64,000 nucleotides of DNA from Boesenbergia rotunda (Eukaryota; Streptophyta; Magnoliopsida; Zingiberales; Zingiberaceae): assembly GCA_024364735.1 (NCBI GenBank), contig JAGFNQ010004032.1, positions 339,428-403,427 on the forward strand, given 5' to 3'. The translations under genes were made by a program, and so were the position numbers. Shown here piece by piece: positions 54,923 through 64,000 of the stretch. Within the stretch, counting starts at the first letter, position 1, and each line of letters begins with the position of its first letter. The notes under the pieces were generated by a model. The model worked only from the letters and a program-made list of their open reading frames with translations. It did not search any database and had not been told where the DNA came from.

Positions 54923-56249
54923 ATCTTCCCCTTTTTGATTTATGGCAACCTAGTTCAAAAGTTAAGTTAAAAATAACATGAATAAGAGTTAATTCACAGT
55001 CAAGCATAAAGTTAAAGTCAAAATTTTCATTCTCCCCCTTGATTAGTAATTTCCTTCTTTTAGGACATTTCAAATGTTTTGAAAAAAATCTTAGAAAATT
55101 GAAGAATTGCATAAAGCTCCTCCCTTGATTTGAAATTCTTCCCTGAAGCTTTTGAAAACATGCAATTTTCCTTTTTGAAAGATTTTTCTAATTTTTGAAA
55201 AGAATTATAAGTATTACAAATTCATTAGAAAAACCTTTAAGTTAAAGAAAAAAACTTGTTAACGAGAAAAGCTTTTGAATAAGGGTAAAACTTCTTTGAG
55301 GAAAACTTAATTTTTCTACTCTCCCCCTTTGACAACTTAATTTTTCTACTCTCCCCCTTTGCCAATTTTTAACTTTAACTTCACTTTTCTTTAATTTTAA
55401 CTGCACTATTCTACTCTCCCCCTTTGCCATATATCAAAAAAATATTCTTTTTGAAAAAAATCATATTTTTGAAAGAAAAGTTTAATTAAGGGAAGGAAAA
55501 AATATTGTGTATCAGAGTTGATTAGTCTTGCAAAATAAATCAAGAATGCATCTGAATTATGAACTAAGCAAGAATTAGTAGTAATGAACCAAGTAAATAG
55601 AAATTAAAAGTGACAAGATTTGAACCAAGATGATAATCCTAGTGAGTCCAAGCATAATAAGAGAAAAAAAAACTTAAAGCATTTAATGATTTAAGTCTAA
55701 GCATGGGTCAATAAGTCTAAGTTCAGAACTTTTAGTCACTTATTTTTATTCCTCAAGATAAAGGAGAATAAAATTTCTTAAGTAAAGGATAAATTTTCTT
55801 TGTAAATAGAGAAAAAAATCCTAAGTAGAAAACTTTTGTAAGAGTTTTCTAAGGTGAGTATTTTTGAAAAATACTTAAGTGACATGCTCCCCCTTAAATA
55901 ATGATTCTCTCCCTATTATCTTGAAAGTTTGCATATATCTTCCTTTTTTTTTTGAGATGATTTTTGAAGGAACTTTGAAAAGATTTTTAAAAAAAATATT
56001 GAGGGATCCCCTTTTCTAAAAAAAACTAAGTAACCTTTTTTAGAAAATATTATAAGGAATTAATTCTAAGTACTTAAGAAAGAAAATTTGAAAATCTAAG
56101 TACTTTATTGATTTAAATTTCCCTAAATCTGACACAATCCTAGGAACCTTGTTGACCACAAGAAAATTTCTTATGTGTCTTAAGGATTTTCCAATCAAAT
56201 AAAGTATTTTCAATATGTATGTTTAATTTTTGAAAAATAATAAATTTCT
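54923..56249 (-). other. SIR3 polypurine tract and 3' non-coding region
   Basis: AAAAAGGGGAAGAT on the minus strand precedes the LTR. The rest is A/T-rich with repeated CTCTCCCCCTTTG(A/C)C blocks (55320-55430) and no ORF. It resembles 38856-39957 of SIR1. Confidence 0.7.
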
Positions 56250-56821
56250 TAGTCTAGAAGGAATCGACGTCGACGACCAATCACCATGGTACAACCCACG
56301 CGGATGCTGACGATGGAGGAAGAACTTCCACCCTGCGAGATTAACACGAGCGTTAATGGGAACATGCCGGAGGTTGTTTGGCGGAGTCCACTTCTGACGC
56401 TCAAGTTAGTGCCTGAGTTTAGCAAAAGGGAGAAAGCAAGGAGAATGTGTAAGTTAGAGAGTGCGTAACCCCTTTACCGGAGGAGTTGGAGTACGTTTTA
56501 TACCTGAGGCGATAGTCACACATGTCTCCACGATCTTCGCCACATCCCCTCAATTGTCGGTTACGGGATAATCCTCGTAATGGTCCACGCAGCCATTAAA
56601 TTTGGACCGTTATGGTAATTATGGGTCATGATTATCCCAAAATAATTGGTGATGATTATCCGCAGATCCGAAAAAAGATGGACCGTTACTTGAGGTCGAG
56701 TGCTTCTTGGGATCCGCTACCCCAAGGTGATCTCGGGGTCCTTTGGCTTGGGTGGGGGGGGGGTCCCGGGCGTTTACCTTCCCGAGGTGGTCTTGGGGAC
56801 TTGACCTCCCGAGGTGACCTC
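56250..56821 (-). repeat. Tat-type LTR, partial
   Basis: It aligns with the TAT1 LTR from GGAAGGAATCGA onward; the first bases (TAGTCTAG) appear to be a mutated TGTTCTGG. It is cut at 56821 by the TEK2 LTR. It contains a 10-base G run (56754-56763) and CCCGAGGTG repeats. The frame at 56286-56468 is part of the LTR and not a gene. Confidence 0.75.
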
Positions 56822-59641
56822 TGTAACGCCCGCTCTTATATCTACTCTCGGGGCGGGGTTACGTACAATCAATCATAAAATTTTTTAACATAAAATAAAA
56901 ACAAAAGGTGCAAGGACTAAGTACTGAGCATGCTGGTTTAAAACTATCAAGTGATATTTACAAGTGCTAAGCATACTAGTCAATGCATTCCAATCAGATA
57001 TCATGCTTTAATGATTAGAACATGGTAAGTGCATAGCAAGTTTAGTAACACATAAATCATGATAGTGAGGTTATACATTCCATTGCAAAGCATCGTGAAT
57101 TCACATCCTAGAACATCATTTAGAAGCATAGTCATAGGTTTCCATGCATAATAACAGTTCAACTCACAACATAATCAAGTATAAGAGAAATCTAAGTGTA
57201 ATCACTAACATTCATAATCAAGGAAACATTAACATAAGCATAGTAAAGTAGATATAAGAATCTTTCTTTCCCGAGCCACCACCCCACACATCTTCAGCCC
57301 TCCTGCCTCTTCCTTTAGTTTAAGTGTCTCTTACCCTTATCTGCAGCATAAGACAACACATAAACTAGTAAGCACAAATGCTTAGTAAGGATCCTGTCCT
57401 ACTCGCAAAATCCATACGAAAGAATACAACATGTACACATAATGAATCATAAGCATGAGTTTATCATAGCATACTAAACATCAAAATTTCTAAGCAAGCA
57501 GTATAAAGTATCTTAAGCATACCCTTCACATATAATAAATGTTTTCAAAATAATTCCATAAAGGTATTACTTTAAAATACTTTAACATCATATAGGGGCC
57601 CAGTTGTGTACCACATCAAGCGCGTTCCCTAATGAATTGGGGTAGCAAGCCACCAATCCCATTAGAGCAGGACCCTTCCGTCCTACCGGAGCCATGACCT
57701 TCAGTTAACATGTACCCCGGATTTGTTTAACGACCCCCTTCCGAGTCGGGTACACAACTTTCAAAGTAAAATACTTATCATACTTTTACATATATGCTAA
57801 GGAGTACTCCAAATCCACTCTCAAGGGACACACCACTCTTTAAGGGTGCTCATGATCCCATAGGGACACACCACATAACATAAGGGGTGCTCTTGATCTC
57901 ATACTTAGTGGAGTATCCTTTCAAGCATTTTAACATACACATCACATGCAATTTCATAAGGGTGCCCCATGGGCTATAAGACATGCTCATACATACATCA
58001 TATTTCAACCACTTAAACATACTTTATATATGACAAGATTGGTCACATAAATCATACTCATATCATAGGAAGTGGTAGCATGCTTCATGGATTAAATTAA
58101 TTCTTCCTAACCCTAAACCTAGGGTTGGCCGAAAGTCATAGGGTAGGGGTAGGTTAGGTTTTTGACATCAAACATCCCATACAAGCATCACATATATATA
58201 CATCATGTATCATACTAAGCATAGCATACATCATGGGGTAATCAACCTTCACAACCCTAATGTTTCTTGCCTTGGACGAAAGTCATGCTAGGGAAAATTA
58301 AGTTTTCCAATCAAACATTTATACAAACACCATGTATACACTATCCTGCAAGACACTAAGCATAGGATACATCATAGGAAAAATCATGCAACCCTAAACC
58401 CTCAATCTTCATGCCTTGGCCGAAAGTCCTACTAGGGAGAGTTAAGTTTTCCAATCATGCATTCCATTTAAACATCACATGCATATACATATCATCTTCC
58501 AAACATAAGCATATCTCATAGGGTAGTTTAACCTTCACGAACCCTAACTTTAGGGTGTTGGCCGAATGGTGTAGGGTAGGGGGAATTAGGGTTTTTGAAA
58601 TCAAACATTCACACAAGCATTTACACAAACACCTCACATACATATCATGCCACATATTAAGCATAGATTACATCATAGGATAATCATGCAACCCTAAACC
58701 CTAATTCTTCTAGGGTTGGCCGAAAGTGTAGGGTAGGGAAAAAAGTTGGGTTTTTGTAACCAAACATTTATACAAACTACCATGTAATACACTAAGCATG
58801 GATAAATCATAGGATAATCATGCAACCCTAAACCCTAATTCTTCATCCTTGGCCGAAACATGTAGGGGGTGCAAACCCTAGTTTTTGTCATCGCAACATG
58901 AAGGGAAACAACATACATATATATCCTAAGTCCCAAGGGGTCTCCTCATGCATCAAGGAGTAGCCAAGGTCTCCCCCTTGGGGGTGGCCGAAAATTGCAC
59001 AAGGGGTACTCCCATTTTCGAAAACAAAAAGAGAAGAAATCATGCACAACAATTACACTGCAGGCGAGGGGATACTTACATCCTTTCGCTTGAAATTCAC
59101 CTTCTCTAAAACCTTAGGGTACCCTTGATTGAAGGAGGAGTGAGAGTTCTCTTTGTTAGAACTTCTCTAGAACCCTTGGCCCTAGTAGAGGGCAAGATCC
59201 TTGGATGGGGTCTTCTTCCTTCCAATTCCCTAGGGTTAGAACCCTAGGGTGTATTTTCGAAAATTGAAAAGGGAGAAGAGGGCTAGGGTTTCGGTGGGGA
59301 GAGTGGGGAAGAAGAAGAATGAAAGTTCTTTCCCCCTCTCCCTCCCTCCTCTCTTATTTATACTATTCTCATGAAGGGACATGTCTTTTCACTTCCCTAG
59401 CTTTAACGAGCACGTTTCTTATTCTCTCAACATGAAACACTCTTGGTGCATTGGTTAAGACATGGTTAGTGTAACTAGGAGGTTCAAGGTTCGATCCTTG
59501 CTTCCTCCTCTCTACACTTTCTTTTTATCACATTTTGCACTAATCCACATCAAAGCCATTAAGCCAAGCCCATCATGACATTTCATAATAATGTTTCATG
59601 AATTCATAACATTACATATGGGCAAAATTTGGGGTGTTACA
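56822..59641 (-). repeat. TEK2 3' LTR (2820 bp)
   Basis: Plus-strand edges are TGTAACGCCCGC and ...GGGGTGTTACA. It is clearly related to the TEK1 LTR in reverse orientation, with repeated TTGGCCGAAAGT boxes next to CCCTAAACCCTAA (58692-58704 and 58826-58838). The A/B-box-like segment is at 59440-59505. ORF-like stretches such as 58455-58664 are chance. Confidence 0.9.
59440..59505 (+). other. tRNA-like segment in TEK2 LTR (antisense to the element)
   Basis: This is the best-preserved copy: TGGTGCATTGG (59444-59454), then CAAGGTTCGATCCTTG (59485-59500), a T-arm-like hairpin with TTCGAT in the loop. A- and B-box spacing is about 40 bases. It lacks acceptor and anticodon stems that I can pair, so it is not a functional tRNA gene. 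Confidence 0.45.
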
Positions 59642-59675
59642 ATCCCTCGTACCTTATAAAAAGTTCGTCCCGAAC

Positions 59676-60976
59676 TTAAAACAGTTCCGGATACTTTAAT
59701 CGTATTGCCTCCTCTCGTTCCCAGGTGGCTTCTTCGAATTGCTCGTTCCGCTACAGAACCTTTACTAAGGGCACTTCCTTGTTCCTTAGTTTTTTTTTTG
59801 ACTTCCCGATCTAGGATCTGAATAGGTCGGCGTTCGGAACTTAGGTTCTCTTGATCTGGTACTGGTCCCACATATCGCGGACTCAGCTTCCCCCTCTTCC
59901 CGAATCTCATCACCCCTTTCATAGGGGCCACTTTAAGGGATACTGAATCCCCAACATAAAACTCTAGTGGTCTGCGTCACTTATCAGCGTAGCTTTTCTG
60001 CCGACTCTGAGTAGTCTCTATCCTCTGGCGGATATTCTATATAGCCTGAGTGGTTTCATCTACAATATCAGTCTGGAGTCCCATCTCCTTCTTTTCACCA
60101 CTCTCAAGCCAGCATATAGGAGATATGCATTTCCTTCCGTATAGTGCTTCGTACGGTGCCATCCCGATAGTAGCCTGATAACTGTTGTTATAAGCAAACT
60201 CTGCCAGGCTCAGGTATCGACACCAGCTTCCCTTAAAGTCCAAGGCACAAGCTCGTAACATGTCCTCTAATATCTGATTCACTCTTTCAGTCTGCCCGTC
60301 AGTCTGGGGGTGAAAGGCCGTACTGAATCTCAGCTTCGTGCCAAGAGCCTTCTGCACGTGTCCCCAAAAATCTGAAATAAATCGACCATCCCTGATCAGA
60401 GATAATGGTCTTGGGAACCCCGTGTAGCCGGACAATTTCCTTGACATACAGTTGAGCCAACTGCTCTACTGAGTAGGTCATCCTGATAGCCAGAAAATGG
60501 GCAGACTTGGTTAGCCTGTCCACAATAACCCATATACCATCATATCCGTTCGTTGTTCTAGGCAGCCCTGATATGAAATCCATAGAGATGTCTTCCCATT
60601 TCCACTCGGGGATCGGCAGAGGTTGCAGAACTCCTCCAGGCCTCTAGTGTTCTGCTTTGACCTGGCAGGTCAAACACATACCGATATAGTGGGTTACATC
60701 TCGCTTCATACCGGACCACCACATCTTGCTCTTCAGATCTTGATACATCTTGGTAGACCCAGGATGCATCGCATAAGGCATTCCGTGAACTTCCTCAAGG
60801 ATTCTTGTCCGTAAATCGGAGTCGTCGGGAATACATAATCGATTCCGAAGATATAAAACTCCGCTGTCCGAAATCCGAAATCCATCGTCCTTGCCTTCGA
60901 GAACCTCTTGCTTGATTCTCTGAAGACTCGGATCATGATTCTGCTTTTCCAGAATATCGTCGAATAATGTCGGTGA
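59676..60976 (-). pseudogene. pol: TEK2 integrase and chromodomain remnant
   Basis: The minus strand reads SPTLFDDILEKQNHDPSLQR, the HHCC zinc region (HPGSTKMYQ..., CLTCQ), WKWEDISMDFISGLP, TDGQTERVNQILEDML and, after stops and frameshifts, the segment before the chromodomain. Compared with TEK1, about 140 bp between RYVGP and QENLSSE are missing without loss of frame. This removes the GPY/F-like stretch with HNVFHVS. The chromodomain follows with a frameshift (near 59790) and ends at the TAA at 59676. Confidence 0.88.
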
Positions 60977-61189
60977 TAGTGTCATAAATGGCTTCCTGGT
61001 ATAATTATACACATACATCATAATTATGTACCTATCGTGATTATGGGTAACCCAACTCATATTATGCTTCCGAAATATTTGTCCTTATTTGTCGCATGAT
61101 TAATATAGGGTAAATGAGATCTTATTTATTATATCACCAAAAATTTATTTTATCCCGTCTTATAAGTCTACATACAAAGCTAGTCTAAC

Positions 61190-61840
61190 TCAGTGAGCAA
61201 GATGGGCTGCCGTTATGCCCAAAATAAAGAACATCATAGCAATGACTACCACCCCCTCGCTCATCTCCCCTTGGCCCGCCTCAGGATCTTCTACCGTTTC
61301 CATCGGGTCTTCTTCTTCAATCTCGAGAATCTCCTCGACCGCTTCAAGGTCTTCCTCGAACATCTCGAGCATCTCGGGATCCTCCTCGAAGGGCTCGGGA
61401 TCCTCCTTGAATGGCTCGGGGTCCTCCTCGTACGGCTCGGGGTCCTCCTCGTACATCTCGGGGTCCCCCTCGAACGGCTCGGGATCCTCCTTGAATGGCT
61501 CGGGATCCTCCTTGAACGGTTCAGGATCCTCCTTCGAGTCCCCCAGATCTTCCGGGAACTCATGGCGGAGAAGCTGCTCACATAATTCCGTATATGAGAT
61601 ACAGCATCCGTGCTGTCCCCAGATCTGATGCGCAACCTCTCTCGCCCGATTGGGCAATGAACGAAGCAAAGCTCCGATCCTATGATCGTCCATGACTGGA
61701 AACCCTTCCTTCTCCAGTTTCCAGAATAGCCGATCCAAAAACCCCATGTTGCCTTGAATTCCCCGGGTCGGACAGTACTCAACTACCTCTATCCGCTCCA
61801 TCAGCTCGCGGCACCTCTCAGTGTAGTTCTCATGCAACAT
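61190..61840 (-). CDS. Unrecognised ORF: gag-like helical domain, acidic repeats, C-terminal hydrophobic segment
   Basis: Starting at MLHENYTERCRELMERIEVV (61840), just after a 3' splice site, the frame is open for 216 codons to TGA. An in-frame extension upstream to 61948 crosses the intron and is unlikely to be coding. Residues 1-95 look helical and vaguely like the second half of a retroelement capsid (FLDRLFWKLEKEGFPV, IGALLRSLPNRAREVA, YTELCEQLLRHEF). Next come seven or eight copies of (K/E)EDPEP(F/Y), a 21-bp repeat in DNA, then EEILEIEEEDP. The end GVVVIAMMFFILGITAAHLA could be a membrane anchor. I do not recognise the protein. It may be a captured host exon, a domesticated gag or an element-specific extra gene. 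Confidence 0.5.
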   Translation of the reverse strand: MLHENYTERCRELMERIEVVEYCPTRGIQGNMGFLDRLFWKLEKEGFPVMDDHRIGALLRSLPNRAREVAHQIWGQHGCCISYTELCEQLLRHEFPEDLGDSKEDPEPFKEDPEPFKEDPEPFEGDPEMYEEDPEPYEEDPEPFKEDPEPFEEDPEMLEMFEEDLEAVEEILEIEEEDPMETVEDPEAGQGEMSEGVVVIAMMFFILGITAAHLAH

Positions 61841-62063
61841 CTGGAATTGAAAAGAAAATGACATAGTTAGTACTAAACCGACCAAGCCAGTACAAAACCA
61901 TTTCCTTTTCAATTCGCAAACATATACAGATGAAAAACACACACACAATCGGTTTAGTTTACCCTAGCGATTTAAATATGTAACCACCCCCCTACTCAAA
62001 ATTCTAAATTATTAATTAATATATATATATATATGAGAGAAAGTATCGTTCATGTTCACATAC
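61841..62063 (-). other. Predicted intron of the 61190-61840 gene fragment
   Basis: Minus-strand donor AAG|GTATGT (exon end 62064), branch-point sequence TACTAAC (61872-61866), pyrimidine-rich TTTTCTTTTCAATTCCAG and acceptor at 61841. All are close to the plant consensus at 223 bp total. The upstream exon would be short and, as read, non-coding (ATGATGGATAATGACAAG then TAA). Confidence 0.5.
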
Positions 62064-62100
62064 CTTACAATTACTTGTCATTATCCATCATACAGGAACT

Positions 62101-63363
62101 TGTAACGCCCGCCCTTATATCTACTCTCGGGGCGGGGTTATGTACAATAAATCATAAATTTTTTTTTTAACATAAAATAAAAACAAAAGGTGCAAGGACT
62201 AAGTACTGAGCATGCTGGTTTAAAACTATCAAGTGATATTTACAAGTGCTAAGCATACTAGTCAATGCATTCCAATCAGATATCATGCTTTAATGATTAG
62301 AACATGGTAAGTGCATAGCAAGTTTAGTAACACATAAATCATGATAGTGAGGTTATACATTCCATTGCAAAGCATCGTGAATTCACATCCTAGAACATCA
62401 TTTAGAAGCATAGTCATAGGTTTCCATGCATAATAACAGTTCAACTCACAACATAATCAAGTATAAGAGAAATCTAAGTGTAATCACTAACATTCATAAT
62501 CAAGGAAACATTAACATAAGCATAGTAAAGTAGATATAAGAATCTTTCTTTCCCGAGCCACCACCCCACACATCTTCAGCCCTCCTATCTCTTCCTTTAG
62601 TTTAAGTGTCTCTTACCCTTATCTGCAGCATAAGAAAACACATAAACTAGTAAGCACAAATGCTTAGTAAGGATCCTGTCCTACTCGCAAAATCCATACG
62701 AAAGAATACAACATGTACACATAATGAATCATAAGCATGAGTTTATCATAGCATACTAAACATCAAAATTTCTAAGCAAGCAGTATAAAGTATCTTAAGC
62801 ATACCCTTCACATATAATAAATGTTTTCAAAACAATTCCATAAAGGTATTACTTAAAAATACTTTAACATCATATAGGGGCCCAGTTGTGTACCACATCA
62901 AGTGCGTTCCCTAATGAATTGGAGTAGCGAGCCACCAATCACATTAGAGCAGGACCCTTCCGTCCTACCGGAGCCATGCCCTTCAGTTAACATGTACCCC
63001 AGATTTGTTTAACGACCCCCATCCGAGTCGGGTACACAACTTTCAAAGTAAAATACTTATCATACTTTTACATATATGCTAAGGAGTACTCCAAATCCAC
63101 TCTCAAGGGACACACCACTCTTCAAGGGTGCTCATGATCCCATAGGGACACACCACATAACATAAGGGGTGCTCTTGATCCCATACTTAGTGGAGTATCC
63201 TTTCAAGCATTTTAACATACACATCACATGCAATTTCATAAGGGTGCCCCATGGGCTATAAGACATGCTCATACATACATCATATTTCAACCACTTAAAC
63301 ATACTTTATATATGACAAGATTGGTCACATAAATCATACTCATATCATAGGAAGTGGTAGCAT
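62101..63363 (-). repeat. TEK3 3' LTR, 3'-terminal 1263 bp
   Basis: It is almost identical to 56822-58085 of TEK2 (scattered single-base differences), so TEK2 and TEK3 belong to one subfamily. Confidence 0.9.
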
Positions 63364-64000
63364 ACTGACTGTAAATAAATATCCGACCTGTGACATCGGT
63401 GGAGGCAGTCGCCATGTCTTCCTTCGTAAGAGGGAAAACCCTGGCGTTTGTCGTGGCAGGCGGGGCCTCTAATCTCCCCTGGCATATCTGAGTACCATCT
63501 ATAGCTGCCTGCATCAGGTGTAGCTGGGGAGGAGCACCTTTGTACTGAACATGCTGCTGTTGAGGTGCTTTGGCTGCAGTAGGACACTTCCTGGCCATGT
63601 GTCCTTCCTTCCTGCAGGTGAAGCATCTCCTGGCACCCAAGATGCATGTCCCGAGGTGCATCTTCCCGACTGACTCCACCGATGGGTCACAAGTGGCACA
63701 TGGGGAATATTTAGGCTTCTTGCCTGCTGTACCACTGGCAGATTTATCCCATGGCTTCCTCTTTCCATTGTAGTTCTTTTTCCAGTCGGGGTTGCTATTC
63801 TGAGGTTTCTGACCTCCCGACTGACTCTGACTCTTGCTGGCGGTCAGTGCTTGGCTCTGCTGGTTAATATTCTTCAGATAATGCTTGGTAATAAGGGCGC
63901 TGCTGAACAACTCCTCTACAGTCTGGGGCCTATTAACGCTGCCGGCTACATTCAGAGCTATCTCGGGCCTGAGCATCTTGAGCATTAATCTGACCCTTTC
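63364..64000 (-). pseudogene. gag: TEK3 gag fragment
   Basis: The minus-strand frame reads MLKMLRPEIALNVAGSVNR through two zinc knuckles (CFTCRKEGHMARKC is the second) to GRIFIYSQYA, the start of the protease region. There it fuses with LTR sequence. It aligns with TEK1 residues about 215-410. In the first knuckle seven extra residues (DPSVESV) follow CATC. The N-terminal part is outside the window. Confidence 0.88.

Larger units (their letters stand above)
53611..56249 (-). mobile_element. SIR3, 3' end of a SIRE-like copia element
   Basis: It comprises a 3' LTR (53611-54922), polypurine tract and 3' non-coding region, cut at 56250 by a Tat LTR. The LTR is homologous to SIR1 in layout: GATAGAGGGGGAGATGAATATCGATG start, TATA-hairpin pair, GGCGCC motifs and CAGGACTTC minisatellite. 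CTATT at 53606-53610 is the candidate target duplication in OIV. Confidence 0.78.
56822..60976 (-). mobile_element. TEK2, 3' part of a Tekay-like gypsy element
   Basis: A 3' LTR (59641-56822) and the last part of pol (60976-59676), on the minus strand. Upstream of integrase the homology to TEK1 stops near 60976 and unrelated sequence begins, so RT, RNase H and protease are missing. It inserted in a Tat LTR; the candidate duplication is ACCTC (56817-56821). Confidence 0.85.
60977..62100 (-). other. Segment of unknown origin between TEK2 and TEK3
   Basis: It is not homologous to any part of TEK1 that I can find. On the minus strand it has a short leader, an intron-like stretch (62063-61841), an open exon (61840-61190) and about 210 bp of A/T-rich sequence before TEK2 integrase begins. 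It could be host DNA captured in TEK2, or host flank into which TEK3 inserted (candidate duplication GAACT at 62096-62100). Confidence 0.6.
62101..64000 (-). mobile_element. TEK3, internally deleted Tekay-like element (gag joined to LTR)
   Basis: On the minus strand gag (64000-63364) passes directly into the second half of an LTR (63363-62101) that ends GGGCGTTACA. Everything from the protease through pol and the first half of the 3' LTR is gone. The joint carries GTAGCAT, present in both parents. No primer site follows 62101, so this is a 3' LTR. The 5' end lies beyond the window. Confidence 0.75.

Noticed and set aside
58692..58838. Interstitial telomere array
   Set aside because: Only isolated dimers of CCCTAAA occur, embedded in LTR sequence. 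This is a motif, not a telomeric tract.
59440..59505. tRNA gene
   Set aside because: Only A/B-box-like parts and a T-arm-like hairpin are present. No acceptor or anticodon stem pairs, and the T-loop has 6 bases instead of 7.
61215..61628. 137-aa plus-strand ORF, Ser/Gly-rich
   Set aside because: It is antisense to the EDPEP repeat ORF. The Ser/Gly/Ile pattern is just the complement of the 21-bp repeat.
62101..63363. 5' LTR of a third complete Tekay element
   Set aside because: No primer-binding site follows the LTR end at 62101, and the LTR is fused to gag at its other side. It is therefore a truncated 3' LTR.

Overview
The window looks like plant nuclear DNA made almost entirely of LTR retrotransposons. 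The evidence is Ty3/gypsy elements of three plant lineages (Tekay/Del chromovirus, Athila, Tat), several Ty1/copia families with tRNA-Met primer-binding sites, multi-kb LTRs, and several in-frame stops of the CAG-to-TAG type expected after cytosine deamination. I see no convincing single-copy host gene, rRNA gene, intact tRNA gene or CRISPR array. The species cannot be fixed from the sequence; angiosperm is as far as I would go.

The layout is a nest of insertions. Names are mine. Left block: TRG1 (1-2205, + strand, gag-only copia, 3' part) lies in the gag of an Athila-type element (2206-15103, - strand). The Athila LTR is split by TEK1, a complete 11-kb Tekay-like element (3633-14627, + strand, TSD GTGAG). 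The Athila element adjoins TAT1, a Tat-type element on the - strand (15104-31718). TAT1 has gag, a protease fragment, an 83-bp tandem array and an antisense ORF remnant, but no recognisable RT or integrase. TAT1 gag is split by TRG2 (20157-30521, + strand, TSD GGAAC), whose 3' LTR is split by TRG3 (24923-30483, + strand, TSD CTATT).

Middle block: TAT1 and a solo Tat LTR (31882-32638) both sit in SIR2, a decayed SIRE-like copia (- strand, 31719-48235). The LTR of SIR2 is split by SIR1 (35130-46908, - strand, TSD AACGA), a fuller but dead SIRE-like element. SIR1's own 3' LTR holds a gypsy solo LTR, SOL1 (35868-38299, TSD CCCTG). SIR2 lies in the LTR of TRG4 (48236-49688), the oldest gag-only copia copy.

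Right block: OIV (49689-53610, - strand) is a different copia. It is followed by SIR3 (53611-56249), a Tat LTR piece (56250-56821) and the Tekay-like TEK2 (56822-60976, - strand). Next is an unexplained 1.1-kb segment with an intron-like structure and an acidic-repeat ORF (60977-62100). Last is TEK3 (62101-64000), a gag fragment fused directly to an LTR fragment.

The most interesting items are two. First, the TRG family: TRG3 has nearly identical LTRs, exact TSDs and one intact 558-aa Gag-like ORF with two zinc knuckles but no pol, so something else must have moved it. Its polypurine tract, LTR tips and primer site match SIR1, which points to a SIRE-like helper. TRG LTRs and 3' leader also carry repeated CAGTCGACTG palindromes arranged as hairpins. 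Second, the 60977-62100 segment, which may be a captured host gene piece or an extra element ORF.
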